Assembly (NCBI RefSeq): GCF_947648125.1
Contig: NZ_CANSMR010000017.1
Span: 62,001 to 126,000 of the forward strand
Reading direction: 5' to 3'
Source: an uncultured Bradyrhizobium sp.
Lineage (GTDB): Bacteria; Pseudomonadota; Alphaproteobacteria; Rhizobiales; Xanthobacteraceae
Length of the DNA stretch: 64,000 bases
Shown here in pieces: positions 51,717-60,515 of this stretch (positions are counted from its first letter, which is position 1; each line of letters opens with the position of its first letter). Below the pieces are notes generated by a model. The model searched no databases and was not told where the DNA came from. It worked only from the letters and a program-made list of their open reading frames with translations. Made by a program: the position numbers and the translations under genes.

Positions 51717-51852
51717 CGTCGTCCCGGGCAAGCGAAGCGCGACCCGGGACCCATAACCACAGGGTCTTGTTGTTCGAGGCGCTGGAGCCGCAGCCTTTTC
51801 TAACGACGACATCCTGTGGTTATGGGTCCCTGCTTTCGCAGGGACGACATTG
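51717..51852. repeat. Repeat family A unit
   Basis: Left arm CGTCGTCCCGGGCAAGCGAA with GACCCGGGACCCATAACCAC; right arm GTGGTTATGGGTCCCTGCT with TTCGCAGGGACGACA. It starts 4 bases after the dioxygenase stop and lies between convergent genes. Confidence 0.85.
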
Positions 51853-51876
51853 AGTTTGTGCCGACTGGCGTGGCTT

Positions 51877-52704
51877 TCACCGCCAATGCAGCAAGCGCAC
51901 TTCCATCCAGTTGATCAGTCTCCCGACCGCAAGCCCGAACAGCGACAGGATCACGACGCCGGCGAGCAGCTGATCGGTCTGCATCAGATTGCCGGCCTGC
52001 AGCACGAAGGCGCCGATGCCGTATTGGGCGCCGATCATCTCGGCGCTGACGACGAGCAACAGCGCAACCGACGAGGTGATGCGGAAGCCGGCGAGGATCG
52101 AGGGCAGCGCGCCCGGCCAGATCACGCGGCGTACGATGGCGGGGAACGGCACGTTGAAGCTCTGCGCCATCCGGATCAGATTGCGCGGCACGGCATCGAC
52201 GCCGCTATAGACCGAGATCGCGGTCGAGAAGAACACCCCGAGCGCAATGGTCGCGATCTTCGGCTCCTCGCCGATCCCGAGCCACAGGATGAGCAGCGGC
52301 AGCAGCGCGATCTTCGGAATCGGGAACAGCGCCGAGATGAAGGTGATGCCGACCCCGCGCGCCATGGTCGACAGCCCGATCGCGAAGCCGACGATGACGC
52401 CCGCTGCCGTGCCGATGATCCAGCCGGTGCCGATCCGCATGATCGACCACGACAAATGCTGCCACAGCGCCCCCGACATCGCGAGCTTATAGATCGCAAC
52501 CGCGATCGCCGACGGCGCCGGCAGGAACAGCGGATTGACCCATCCTGCGCTGCCGGCAAGCTGCCAGACCGCGATGACGAGCGCGAGCGCGATCCAGCCG
52601 GCATAACGGCTGCCGCCCGGCGTGAAGCCGGCGCCACGAAATCCGACCGGCCGCGTCGCTTCCGCCGATTGGTCTTTCGTCTGTTGCGGTGCGCGATCAA
52701 GCAT
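51877..52704 (-). CDS. ABC transporter permease, nitrate/taurine type
   Basis: A 275-residue permease with six helices after a polar 40-residue N-terminus. The EAA-like loop is RMAQSFNVPFPAIVRRVIWP. Its ATG 52704 lies 8 bases inside the ATPase gene. It forms an importer with the ATPase and binding protein upstream. Being beside gentisate genes, it may import an aromatic acid, but taurine- or sulfonate-like cargo is equally possible. Confidence 0.9.
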   Translation of the reverse strand: MLDRAPQQTKDQSAEATRPVGFRGAGFTPGGSRYAGWIALALVIAVWQLAGSAGWVNPLFLPAPSAIAVAIYKLAMSGALWQHLSWSIMRIGTGWIIGTAAGVIVGFAIGLSTMARGVGITFISALFPIPKIALLPLLILWLGIGEEPKIATIALGVFFSTAISVYSGVDAVPRNLIRMAQSFNVPFPAIVRRVIWPGALPSILAGFRITSSVALLLVVSAEMIGAQYGIGAFVLQAGNLMQTDQLLAGVVILSLFGLAVGRLINWMEVRLLHWR

Positions 52705-53470
52705 GCTGGACCTCGCGCTCGGCATCGATCGCTTCCTTCCGGATCAGCGACCACAACTCGCCCTGCATGGCGGCCATCCGGCCGCGGGCATCCGCCGTGC
52801 CGCGCTCGGCGCGCGTCATCGGGATGGTCACGATCTCCCTGATGCGGCCGGGGCGGCGCGACAGCACCACGACGCGGTCGGCGAGCCGCACGGCTTCCTC
52901 GAGGTTATGCGTGACGTAGACCGCGCCCATCGCACCGTCGGCGAGCAGGCCGACAAAATCCTCCATCAGAAGCTCGCGGGTCTGCGAATCCAGTGCCGAC
53001 AGCGGCTCATCCATCAACAGGATCGCAGGACGAACCGCGAGCGCACGCGCGATGCCGACACGCTGGCGCATGCCGCCGGACAATTGCTTCGGGTAGGCGG
53101 CGCGAAAATCCGTCAAGCCGGTGCGGCGCAGCGCGTCGTCGATCACGGCGCGGCGCTCGCCGGCGCCCAAGGCGGCGTGCAGCAATGGAAACGCCACGTT
53201 CTCCTCGACCGTATTCCACGGCAGCAGGGCAAAGTCCTGGAACACGAAGGTCAACGGATTGAGGCTGCCGGCCGGCGGCGCGCCGCGCAGCTCGGCGCCG
53301 CCCGCGGCTGGCCGCAGCAGGCCGCCGAGGATCGACAGCAGCGTGCTCTTGCCGCAGCCGGACGGACCGACGATCGCAACGATCTCGCCGGCGCGAACCG
53401 TGAAGGAGACATCGTCGAGCACGTCGAGCGCGCCGAAGCGATGGCTGATATGGTCGGCGATCAGGTCCAT
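52697..53470 (-). CDS. ABC transporter ATP-binding protein, nitrate/taurine type
   Basis: A 257-residue ATPase with Walker A GPSGCGKST, Q-loop FQDFALLPW, signature LSGGM, Walker B LLMDEP and switch YVTHNLEEA. It belongs to the TauB/SsuB group, has no C-terminal extension and overlaps the permease by 8 bases. Confidence 0.92.
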   Translation of the reverse strand: MDLIADHISHRFGALDVLDDVSFTVRAGEIVAIVGPSGCGKSTLLSILGGLLRPAAGGAELRGAPPAGSLNPLTFVFQDFALLPWNTVEENVAFPLLHAALGAGERRAVIDDALRRTGLTDFRAAYPKQLSGGMRQRVGIARALAVRPAILLMDEPLSALDSQTRELLMEDFVGLLADGAMGAVYVTHNLEEAVRLADRVVVLSRRPGRIREIVTIPMTRAERGTADARGRMAAMQGELWSLIRKEAIDAEREVQHA

Positions 53471-53497
53471 GGCGTTACGAACTCGCTACCAAATCCG

Positions 53498-53608
53498 TCA
53501 CCCTGAGGAGCCGCGCAGCGGCGTCTCGAAGGGTCGACGGCCCGGATGCATCAGCGCGCCCGTGCATCCTTCGAGACGCGCGCAAGGGCGCGCTCCTCAG
53601 GATGACGG
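53498..53608. repeat. Repeat family E palindrome inside the ABC operon
   Basis: GTCACCCTGAGGAGCCGCG with GCGTCTCGAAGGGTCGACGG on one side, and CATCCTTCGAGACGCGC with GCTCCTCAGGATGACG inverted on the other. It separates the binding-protein gene from the ATPase and may tune their expression ratio. Confidence 0.8.
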
Positions 53609-53638
53609 GGATGAGTTGGCGTGCGTGGCGCTGCATGG

Positions 53639-54643
53639 TCAATCCGCCTTCACATAATCCTTGGCGATGATCGTGCCGGCGTCAAAGCCCTTGTCGACAA
53701 AACCCTGCCCTTGCAGCCATTTGATCTGGTTGTCGACATTGTTCACGTCGAGCTTGCCGTCGGGATCGATATAGGCGCAGTTGCCGACCACCTGCTCGAC
53801 CGGCAGGTTGGTGTATTTGGCGATGATCTCGAGCAGCGGTTTTGTTTTCTCGTTGATCGGCGCCACGCCGTCCTTGATCGCGGTCAGGATCACGTCGTGA
53901 TATTCGTGGTCCGCGCGGGTGAGCGCGGTGAGCAGCCTTGTCACCAGCTGTGCATTGGCCAGCGTCTTCGGCGAAGCGAAGATGGCCCCGAGCTGCCACG
54001 GCGTCTCGTCGCCGACCCAGCCCAAAAGTTTCGCGCCGTTGGCATCCATCAGTGTTCGCGCGGTCGAAACCGGCAGCAGCGCGGCGTCGACGGTTTCACC
54101 CTTCAGCGCCGCGGCCGCGTTCGACAGCGATTGCAGCGGCACGATCTTAACGTCGGACAGCTTGAAGCCGTATTTGTCGGCGAGCAGGCCGAGCGAATAG
54201 TGGAAGCTGGAGCCGACCTGGGTTACCGCGACGCGCTTGCCGGCGAGATCCTTCGGGGTCTTGAGGCCGGCGGCATAGGCGTTGTTGCTGGCGAAATAGC
54301 CGATCAGGGGATAACCGGCCTTCTCGCGGCTCATGCCGCCGATCACCTTCAGCGTGCCCTTGCCGGCGAGATTGTAGAGGCCTGCGGTGACGGCAGTGAC
54401 GCCGAAATCGACATCGCCTGACGCGGTCGCGACCGCGATCGGCTGCGCCGCGTCGAAGAACTTCAGCTCGACATCGAGACCGGCGTCGCGGAAATAGCCC
54501 TTGTCCTGCGCGATGAACACCGGCGCCGAGGACGACAGCCGCAAGACACCGATCTTCGCCTTCAGCAGATCATCGGCCCGCGCGATACCGCTCGCGGCCC
54601 ACACCAGGAGACCCGCGAGTGCGAGCCGCGCCCAACCCTTCAT
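53639..54643 (-). CDS. ABC transporter substrate-binding protein, nitrate/taurine type
   Basis: A 334-residue protein starting MKGWARLALAGLLVWAASG with cleavage near ARA-DD. The mature fold shows GYFRDAGLDVELKFFDAAQP, DVDFGVTAVTAGLYNLAG and VTQVGSSFHYSLGLLADKYG, patterns of the SsuA/TauA/NMT1 group. It is first in the operon. The ligand cannot be assigned; an aromatic or sulfonated compound is possible from the context. Confidence 0.87.
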   Translation of the reverse strand: MKGWARLALAGLLVWAASGIARADDLLKAKIGVLRLSSSAPVFIAQDKGYFRDAGLDVELKFFDAAQPIAVATASGDVDFGVTAVTAGLYNLAGKGTLKVIGGMSREKAGYPLIGYFASNNAYAAGLKTPKDLAGKRVAVTQVGSSFHYSLGLLADKYGFKLSDVKIVPLQSLSNAAAALKGETVDAALLPVSTARTLMDANGAKLLGWVGDETPWQLGAIFASPKTLANAQLVTRLLTALTRADHEYHDVILTAIKDGVAPINEKTKPLLEIIAKYTNLPVEQVVGNCAYIDPDGKLDVNNVDNQIKWLQGQGFVDKGFDAGTIIAKDYVKAD

Positions 54644-54689
54644 TGTTGTCCTCCGCCAAGAGCCCATTCCGTTCCGACTAGATCGGAAT

Positions 54690-54765
54690 GGGGCTCCAGA
54701 TTCCTGTTCTGACGCATCTTCTTCACGCGAACCGATGTCCACTTCGCTTGAAAACGCTCTAGATT
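54690..54765. repeat. Dispersed repeat D that supplies a stop codon
   Basis: GACGCATCTTCTTCACGCGA then ACCGATGTCCACTTCGCTTG and AAAACGCTCTAGA. The reverse-strand TAG of the FAD oxidoreductase lies in the end of this repeat. Confidence 0.65.
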
Positions 54766-56123
54766 CCCTCGGGAACGGCCTGATCGCGGCCGATGAACGC
54801 GCCCTGCTTGCCAAGCTGTTGTTGCAACTTTTCGACGGAAATGTCGCGCGGAATCGTATTGCCCGACAGCGCCAGCGCCGCCGCGGTTCCCGCCGCCTCG
54901 CCCATCACGAAACAGGCACCGGAGACACGCGCTGCCGATTGCCCCTCATGGGTCATCGAAGCGCAGCGGCCGGCGACCAGCAGATTGTCGACGCCGTCAG
55001 GCACCAGCATGCGGTACGGCAATTCGTTGAAGCCGCGGCTTTCCGGGATCGGCGGAAACTCGAAGATCACGTCGCCCGGCACGTGGGATTCCTTCGGCCA
55101 TCCATTGACGCCGATCGAGTCCTCGAACGAGGCGCAGCCCAGTACGTCCTCGCCTGAGAGCATGTAGCCGCCGATCACACGCCGCGTCTCGCGGATGCCG
55201 AGTTGTGGCGGCAGATCGACGATGTAGGAATTCTCGAAGCCGGGCACCGTGCGCAGGAACTTGAACGCCTCGACCGCCTGGCGGCGGCCCTCGATCTCGC
55301 CGCGGGTCATGTCGTCAGGGTCGATGCCCGAGATGGCGCCGCCGTCGCTTCGCGTCACCTGGGTGAAATTCACCCGCCATTCGATCTGCGATTTCTGCGG
55401 CCGCACGATCGCCGACTTGCGCGGGAATGTGTGCGTGCCGGCGGCCTCGGCCTCCGCCATCAGCGCCGGGATCGTCCGCCACGCATCGCCTGCTTTCGCC
55501 GGATCGATGCCGTTGAGACGGAACATCATCGAGGGGTAGAGCATGCCGCCCTTGTTGTCGCCGACCTCATAGGGCGCGCCGGCCCATACCGCGAGGTCGC
55601 CGTCGCCGGAGCAGTCGATGAAGATGCCGGCCCGCACGGCCTGCCGGCCGGCCTTGGTCTCCACCATCAGCGCGCGGATGTGTGCGCCATCCATGACGAC
55701 GCCGGCGCCGAGCGCGTGGAACAGGATATCGACCTTGTGATGCGCGAGCAGATCGTCCGCGGCGATCTTGTAAGCCGCGGTGTCGTAGGCCTGCGCAAGG
55801 ATCTTGCCGAGGATCAGATGCGGCGCGTTCAAGCCGCCGAGCCGGTCGATCCGCGCCAGCAAATCGGAGGCGATGCCCTGCACCACGCGGTGCATCTCGC
55901 CGAAGATGTTGGCGTGCAGCCCGCAGAAATTCGTCACGCCCGCCGCGGTGCCCATGCCCCCGAGAAAGCCGTAGCGCTCGATCAGCAAGGTCCGCCGCCC
56001 GGCGCGCGCCGCGCCGACGGCTGCCGCGATGCCGGCCGGACCGCCGCCAAGCACCACCACGTCATATTCGCCATAGACCGGGACCTGCCGCGCAGGTTCT
56101 TCGATCGTGCTCGCTCGCATCAT
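54759..56123 (-). CDS. FAD-dependent oxidoreductase (FAD_oxidored family)
   Basis: A 454-residue flavoprotein. The FAD-binding motif DVVVLGGGPAGIAAAVGAA is near residue 20, followed by ERYGFLGGMGTAAGVTNFCG, typical of the family first seen in thiazole/fumarate-reductase-like proteins. A second site is FIDCSGDGDLAVWAGAP and a third LLVAGRCASMTHEGQSAARV. Start ATG 56123 has AGGGCGGA upstream; the adjacent ATG 56120 is possible. It lies downstream-adjacent to an ABC importer and divergent from a LysR regulator. Substrate unknown. Confidence 0.82.
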   Translation of the reverse strand: MMRASTIEEPARQVPVYGEYDVVVLGGGPAGIAAAVGAARAGRRTLLIERYGFLGGMGTAAGVTNFCGLHANIFGEMHRVVQGIASDLLARIDRLGGLNAPHLILGKILAQAYDTAAYKIAADDLLAHHKVDILFHALGAGVVMDGAHIRALMVETKAGRQAVRAGIFIDCSGDGDLAVWAGAPYEVGDNKGGMLYPSMMFRLNGIDPAKAGDAWRTIPALMAEAEAAGTHTFPRKSAIVRPQKSQIEWRVNFTQVTRSDGGAISGIDPDDMTRGEIEGRRQAVEAFKFLRTVPGFENSYIVDLPPQLGIRETRRVIGGYMLSGEDVLGCASFEDSIGVNGWPKESHVPGDVIFEFPPIPESRGFNELPYRMLVPDGVDNLLVAGRCASMTHEGQSAARVSGACFVMGEAAGTAAALALSGNTIPRDISVEKLQQQLGKQGAFIGRDQAVPEGI

Positions 56124-56167
56124 TTCCGCCCTGAACAAAGTTGATTGGGCCAACTATGAATTGATGC

Positions 56168-56184
56168 GGATTGCAGTACAATCC
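56168..56184. promoter_or_regulatory. Putative LysR-type binding site
   Basis: GGATTGCAGTACAATCC is a perfect 6-base-arm dyad (GGATTG/CAATCC) with a 5-base centre, fitting the T-N11-A rule. It lies between the divergent oxidoreductase (56123) and LysR (56239) genes. Confidence 0.6.
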
Positions 56185-56238
56185 ACCAAATTATGTAATC
56201 AGCTTTCGCGAATCGAGAAAGGCGCTTGGGAAGAGCAG

Positions 56239-57123
56239 ATGGATACGCTGGTCAACCTTGAAGCCTTCCTCGCCACCGCCGACGCCGGCGGCTTTTCCGC
56301 TGCGGCGCGCAAGCTCAACGTCGCGACGTCAGTCGTCGCCAAGCGCGTCACCCAGCTCGAGCAGCGGATCGGCACCGCGCTGTTCCACCGCTCGACCCGC
56401 CAATTGCGGCTGACCGAGGCCGGGCAGCAATATGTCCATCGCGCCCGCGGCGTCGTTGCCGATGTCGGCGATCTCCTGTCCCGGATGGGCGAGAAGCAGC
56501 GCGACCTCACCGATCATCTGCGCGTGAAGGCGCCGACCTCGCTGACGGTGGCGCGGCTCACCGATGCCTTCACGGTGTTCCAGAAACAGAACAGAAGCGT
56601 GAAGCTCGAGATCGTGATGATCGACCGCCCGGTCGATCCGGTGACCGAAGGCTTCGACATCGCAATCGGCGCCTTCCCGCATTCCTTCGGCGGCGTCGTC
56701 GACGAGCCGCTGTGCCGGCTGCCGCGGCTGTTGTGCGCCTCATCGGCGTATCTGAAGAAGCATGGCACGCCGAAACATCCGCGCGACCTGGTCGATCATC
56801 GCTGCCTCAGCTTCCTGCCGACCGGACCGGAATGGCCATTCGAGGGACCGCGCGGCCGCATCAATGTCCAGGTCCGCCCGATCCTCTCGTCAAACGAGGG
56901 CCGCGTGCTGACGCAAAGCGCGATCGCCGGCAACGGGATCGCGCTGCTCTCGCATTATCTGGTCGCGGACGCGCTGCGCGACGGCGCGTTGCAGCCGATC
57001 CTCGCCGAGTTTCCGATCCCGGAACTGTGGGTGAAGGCCGCCGTTCCCGAACGCCGCGTCAATGCCGCCGCGGTGCAGGCGCTGCTGAAGACATTGAAAA
57101 AGTCGCTGTCGCAATCGCTGTGA
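56239..57123 (+). CDS. LysR-family transcriptional regulator
   Basis: A 294-residue protein with an N-terminal winged helix (residues 1-60: FLATADAGGFSAAARKLNVA, ...KRVTQLEQRIGTALFHRSTR) and a periplasmic-binding-like effector domain (about 90-290). The upstream extension of the frame to 56107 lies in the oxidoreductase gene and is not used. ATG 56239 has GGGAAGAG upstream. It probably activates the divergent oxidoreductase and, indirectly, the importer. Effector unknown. Confidence 0.9.
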   Translation: MDTLVNLEAFLATADAGGFSAAARKLNVATSVVAKRVTQLEQRIGTALFHRSTRQLRLTEAGQQYVHRARGVVADVGDLLSRMGEKQRDLTDHLRVKAPTSLTVARLTDAFTVFQKQNRSVKLEIVMIDRPVDPVTEGFDIAIGAFPHSFGGVVDEPLCRLPRLLCASSAYLKKHGTPKHPRDLVDHRCLSFLPTGPEWPFEGPRGRINVQVRPILSSNEGRVLTQSAIAGNGIALLSHYLVADALRDGALQPILAEFPIPELWVKAAVPERRVNAAAVQALLKTLKKSLSQSL

Positions 57124-57185
57124 TGCGAGATGGTCTTGCCCCTCGCATACGGACCTGAGACAAGGACGGATAAGGATCGCCCGCT

Positions 57186-57449
57186 TTGAAACTCCTGATG
57201 TCAGTGTCACTTGGTCTTATCATCGTAGCGACGCCCGCGGCGGCGGTCGAGACCTGCCGCTTCATCGAGGCCAAGACGGAGCGCGAGGCCTGCTACCATC
57301 GCCAGGAGCAGGATCTGGCGGCCAAGCGCAAGCCCGAGCCGACGATCACCCAGTCGAGCGAATCGAAGACGTTCGATCAGTTGCAGCAAATGCGCCGTGA
57401 CGACGAAGAGGTCTATCGCAGCATGCGCGGCATCTGCCGCGGTTGCTGA
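57186..57449 (+). CDS. Small secreted Cys-containing protein (87 aa)
   Basis: Signal peptide MKLLMSVSLGLIIVATPAAA from TTG 57186 (ATG 57198 is an alternative start within it). The mature part is polar, with ETCRFIEAKTEREACYHRQE and ending RSMRGICRGC, four Cys in all and no domain recognised. AAGGA is 10 bases before the TTG. It may be a periplasmic disulfide-bonded peptide. Confidence 0.6.
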   Translation: MKLLMSVSLGLIIVATPAAAVETCRFIEAKTEREACYHRQEQDLAAKRKPEPTITQSSESKTFDQLQQMRRDDEEVYRSMRGICRGC

Positions 57450-57465
57450 GGCGCTGCCGATGAAT

Positions 57466-57586
57466 TTGTAGGGCGGATTAGCGAAGCGTAATCCGCCGAT
57501 CATCCAACGGGATGAGAGCGGCGGGTTACGCCGGAGCCTGTCATCGGGCCGCGCTCCGCGCGGACCCGGTGGGCTAACCCGCCCTA
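57466..57586. repeat. Repeat family F palindrome
   Basis: GTAGGGCGGATTAGCGAAGC with CGTAATCCGCC on the left and GGGCTAACCCGCCCTAC on the right, around a GGAGCCTGTCATCGGGC core shared with the unit at 60366. Its last bases form the enoyl-CoA hydratase stop codon (reverse TAG at 57584). Confidence 0.75.
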
Positions 57587-58384
57587 CTGATTGCCACCGC
57601 CCCACCGCCCCGCACGCTTCTCGGCAAAGGACGCAAGTCCTTCCGCGGCCTCGGCGGTCTGCCGCTTCGCCGAGTGCAGATGGACGAGGCGCTTGTAGGC
57701 CTCATCGTCGACGGCCATGCCGCCGAACGAGCTTTCCATCGCCAGCTTCTTGGTCTCGGCCATCGCATCCGGGGCGTTGCCGAGCAGCTGCTCCACGACC
57801 TTGGCGCCGGCGCTCGCGAGATCGGCAAGCGGCACCACCTCATGGACGAGGCCGATGCGGCGAGCATCCTCGGCGCCGAAACGTTCGCCGGTCAGCGCGT
57901 AGCGGCGCACCTGGCGCACGCCGATGGCATCGCAGAGCTGCGGGATGATGATCGCAGCCGTCAGGCCCCAGCGCACCTCGGTGATCGAGAAAAGCGCATT
58001 GTCGGCCGCGATCACGATATCGCAGGCCGAGATCACGCCGGTGCCACCGCCGAAGCAGCCGCCCTGCACCAGCGCCACGGTCGGGACCGGCAGCGTGTTG
58101 AGGCGCTGCACCGCCTCGAAGGTGGCGCGCGACGCCGCCTCGTTCTCCTCCGATGATTTCGGCCGCACGCCGTTGATCCATTTCAGGTCGGCGCCGGCCT
58201 GGAAATGCTTGCCGTTGCCGTTCAGCACGACGACGCGCACCGGCTTGGTCGAGAGATCGTCGATCGCGGCCAGCACGCCCGCAATCAGCGCGCCGTCATA
58301 GGCGTTGTTGACCTCGGGCCGATTCAGCGTGACGGTCGCGACCCCGCGCGCATCGAGGCTCCACAGGACTGGGCTGGCCGACAT
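57584..58384 (-). CDS. Enoyl-CoA hydratase/isomerase-family protein
   Basis: A 266-residue crotonase-fold protein. The oxyanion-hole segments are GKHFQAGADLKWING and QGGCFGGGTGVISACDIVIA; the catalytic Glu pair region reads SITEVRWGLTAAIIIPQL, with one Glu clear. Such enzymes hydrate enoyl-CoA in fatty acid or branched-chain breakdown, or do related CoA chemistry. The ATG is 58384. Monocistronic; exact substrate unknown. Confidence 0.87.
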   Translation of the reverse strand: MSASPVLWSLDARGVATVTLNRPEVNNAYDGALIAGVLAAIDDLSTKPVRVVVLNGNGKHFQAGADLKWINGVRPKSSEENEAASRATFEAVQRLNTLPVPTVALVQGGCFGGGTGVISACDIVIAADNALFSITEVRWGLTAAIIIPQLCDAIGVRQVRRYALTGERFGAEDARRIGLVHEVVPLADLASAGAKVVEQLLGNAPDAMAETKKLAMESSFGGMAVDDEAYKRLVHLHSAKRQTAEAAEGLASFAEKRAGRWGGGNQ

Positions 58385-58565
58385 GACGTTTCTCCCTCGT
58401 TCGGCATTGCTGTTGTGGCTTGTACTAACCTTGCACTATGGCGAGAGGAGATGGCTTGATCCATCACTTTCGAGCGCGCGCGACCGCGCCGCATGCATGG
58501 CGGGTTGCGCAATGCCCTGCGCTTGTGGAAACTGACGCGACTGGCTGCAAGGAATTGTTCCACCC

Positions 58566-59540
58566 ATGCGTATTTGCATTTTCGGCGCGGGCGCTGTCGG
58601 CAGCCACTTTGCAGTTCGGCTGGCACGCGCTGGCCACGAAGTGTCCTGCGTGATGCGCGGGCCGCATCTCGACGCGGTCCGCTCCAACGGGTTGACGCTG
58701 AAGGTCGGCGACAGCAGCGTCACCGCGACGGTGAAGGCGTCGGCCGATCCTGCCGATCTGGGGCCGCAGGACGTCGTCATCAGCACGCTGAAAGCGACCG
58801 GCATCGCCGCGCTCGCAACCGGGCTGCCGCCGCTGCTTCACCGCGAGACATCAATCGTGTTCGCGCAGAATGGCATACCCTGGTGGTACGATCTCGGCCT
58901 GCCCCCGCGGCATCCCGCCATCCCTGATCTGGGCTTCCTCGATCCCGGCGGGCGCCTGCGCGGCGCGATCCCGAAAGAGCGGATCATCGGCGGCGTGATC
59001 TTTTCCTCCAACGAAGTGATCGCACCCGGCGTGGCGGCGAACCTGTCGCCGGACCGCAACCGCCTCCTGATCGGCGAGTGCGACGATCGCCGGAGCGAGC
59101 GCATCACCGCTCTGCGTGCGGCGCTCAACGACGCCGCGATCGAATCGCCCGAGGTCACGAAGATCCGCGAGACGATCTGGTCGAAGCTATTGACCAACAT
59201 GTCGATGTCGGTGCTCTGCCTGCTGACGGGGCTGACCGCGCGCGCCGTCCGCGACGATCCTGCGATGCAGGACGTGATCCCGCGCCTGCTCGACGAGGCC
59301 AATGCGGTGGCGATGCACTACATTCCCGACGTCAAGCGCGTCACCCGCTCAGGACCGGCGCCGGACCACAAGCCGTCGATCCTGCAGGACTACGAGCTCG
59401 GCCGCGCCATGGAGATCGATGTGCTGGTCCGCGCCCCGGCGGCGTTTGCCCGCACGGCCGGCCTTGCAACACCGATGCTCGACCTGATGGCCGCGCTCGC
59501 GATCCAGAAGGCGCGTGACAAGGGGCTCTATCAGAGCTGA
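58566..59540 (+). CDS. Ketopantoate reductase-family protein (PanE/ApbA-like)
   Basis: A 324-residue NADP-dependent reductase. The N-terminus MRICIFGAGAVGSHFAVRLA holds the Rossmann GxGxxG, followed by AQNGIPWW and the C-terminal domain with KLLTNMSMSVLCLLTGL and a PSILQDYELGRAMEIDVLVR segment, where the Ser-Asp-Glu run of PanE is visible. In this setting it might make pantoate or another 2-hydroxy acid. It is the first of two tandem genes with an SDR. Confidence 0.85.
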   Translation: MRICIFGAGAVGSHFAVRLARAGHEVSCVMRGPHLDAVRSNGLTLKVGDSSVTATVKASADPADLGPQDVVISTLKATGIAALATGLPPLLHRETSIVFAQNGIPWWYDLGLPPRHPAIPDLGFLDPGGRLRGAIPKERIIGGVIFSSNEVIAPGVAANLSPDRNRLLIGECDDRRSERITALRAALNDAAIESPEVTKIRETIWSKLLTNMSMSVLCLLTGLTARAVRDDPAMQDVIPRLLDEANAVAMHYIPDVKRVTRSGPAPDHKPSILQDYELGRAMEIDVLVRAPAAFARTAGLATPMLDLMAALAIQKARDKGLYQS

Positions 59541-59579
59541 CAATCCGAACACGACGATATCAAGCGGGAACATCGAACC

Positions 59580-60362
59580 ATGCAAGTCAAGGACAAGGTC
59601 TGTGTCGTCACCGGCGGAGCGAGCGGGATCGGCGAGGCGGTGGCGCGGGCCTATGCGGAGGCCGGCGCGCGTGGCGTCGTGGTCGCGGACCTCAAGACCT
59701 CGCGCGACCGGCTCGCCAGCGTCGCCGGCGATATCGACGGGCTCGCGGTCACCGCCGATGTCGGGCTCGAGGAGGACGTCAAGGCGCTGATCGCCGCGGC
59801 CGAAGACAAATACGGCCCGGTCGACGTGTTCTTCTCCAATGCGGGACTTTCGCGCAAGGGACAGGAGACCGCGTCCGATGCCGACTGGGATGTGAGCTGG
59901 CGCGTGCATGTGATGAGCCACGTGTTCGCGGCACGCGCGCTGGTGCCCGGCATGCTCGCGCGCGGCTCCGGCTATCTGCTCAACACCGCATCCGCCGCCG
60001 GGCTATTGGCCTCGCTGAACTCGATGCCTTACGGCGTGACCAAGAACGCCGCGGTCGCGCTCGCCGAACATCTCGCCATCCAGTATGGCGATCGCGGCAT
60101 CCGCGTTTCCGTGCTGTGCCCGCAATCGGTGCAGACGGGGATGACCACGCCGGGCCCGAGCGCGGCGCGCGTCGACGGCGTGCTGCAGCCCGGCGAAGTG
60201 GCAAGGATGGTGATCGAGGCGATGGCCGAGGAACGCTTCCTGATTCTCTCGCATCCCCAGGTGCAGGAATACATGCAGCGCAAGGCCACCAATCGCGAGC
60301 GCTGGCTGTCCGGCATGCGCCGCCTGCGCGATCGGATCTATGGCGGCGCTGCATCAGGCTGA
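59580..60362 (+). CDS. Short-chain dehydrogenase/reductase (SDR)
   Basis: A 260-residue SDR with the cofactor motif VVTGGASGIGEAVARAYAEA and the Asn-Ala-Gly (FFSNAGLS) and active-site YGVTKNA (Tyr-x3-Lys) motifs; the catalytic Ser is in LLNTASAAGLL. It follows the ketopantoate-reductase-like gene by 39 bases. NAD(P)-dependent oxidation of an alcohol, substrate unknown. Confidence 0.9.
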   Translation: MQVKDKVCVVTGGASGIGEAVARAYAEAGARGVVVADLKTSRDRLASVAGDIDGLAVTADVGLEEDVKALIAAAEDKYGPVDVFFSNAGLSRKGQETASDADWDVSWRVHVMSHVFAARALVPGMLARGSGYLLNTASAAGLLASLNSMPYGVTKNAAVALAEHLAIQYGDRGIRVSVLCPQSVQTGMTTPGPSAARVDGVLQPGEVARMVIEAMAEERFLILSHPQVQEYMQRKATNRERWLSGMRRLRDRIYGGAASG

Positions 60363-60365
60363 CGC

Positions 60366-60492
60366 GTAGCCCGGATGCAGCGAAGCGCAATCCGGGACGG
60401 TGTCACAGGAGGAAAAACCTGCCCCGGATTTCGCGGAGCCTGTCATCGGGCGCGCGTTCGCGCGACCCGTTGGCTCCATCCGGGCTACAAGG
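60366..60492. repeat. Repeat family F palindrome
   Basis: GTAGCCCGGATGCAGCGAAG with CGCAATCCGGGA on one side and CATCCGGGCTACA on the other, around the GGAGCCTGTCATCGGGC core. It resembles the unit at 57466 but has different outer arms. Confidence 0.75.
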
Positions 60493-60515
60493 CTACAAGG
60501 CAAAGACTTCACCTG

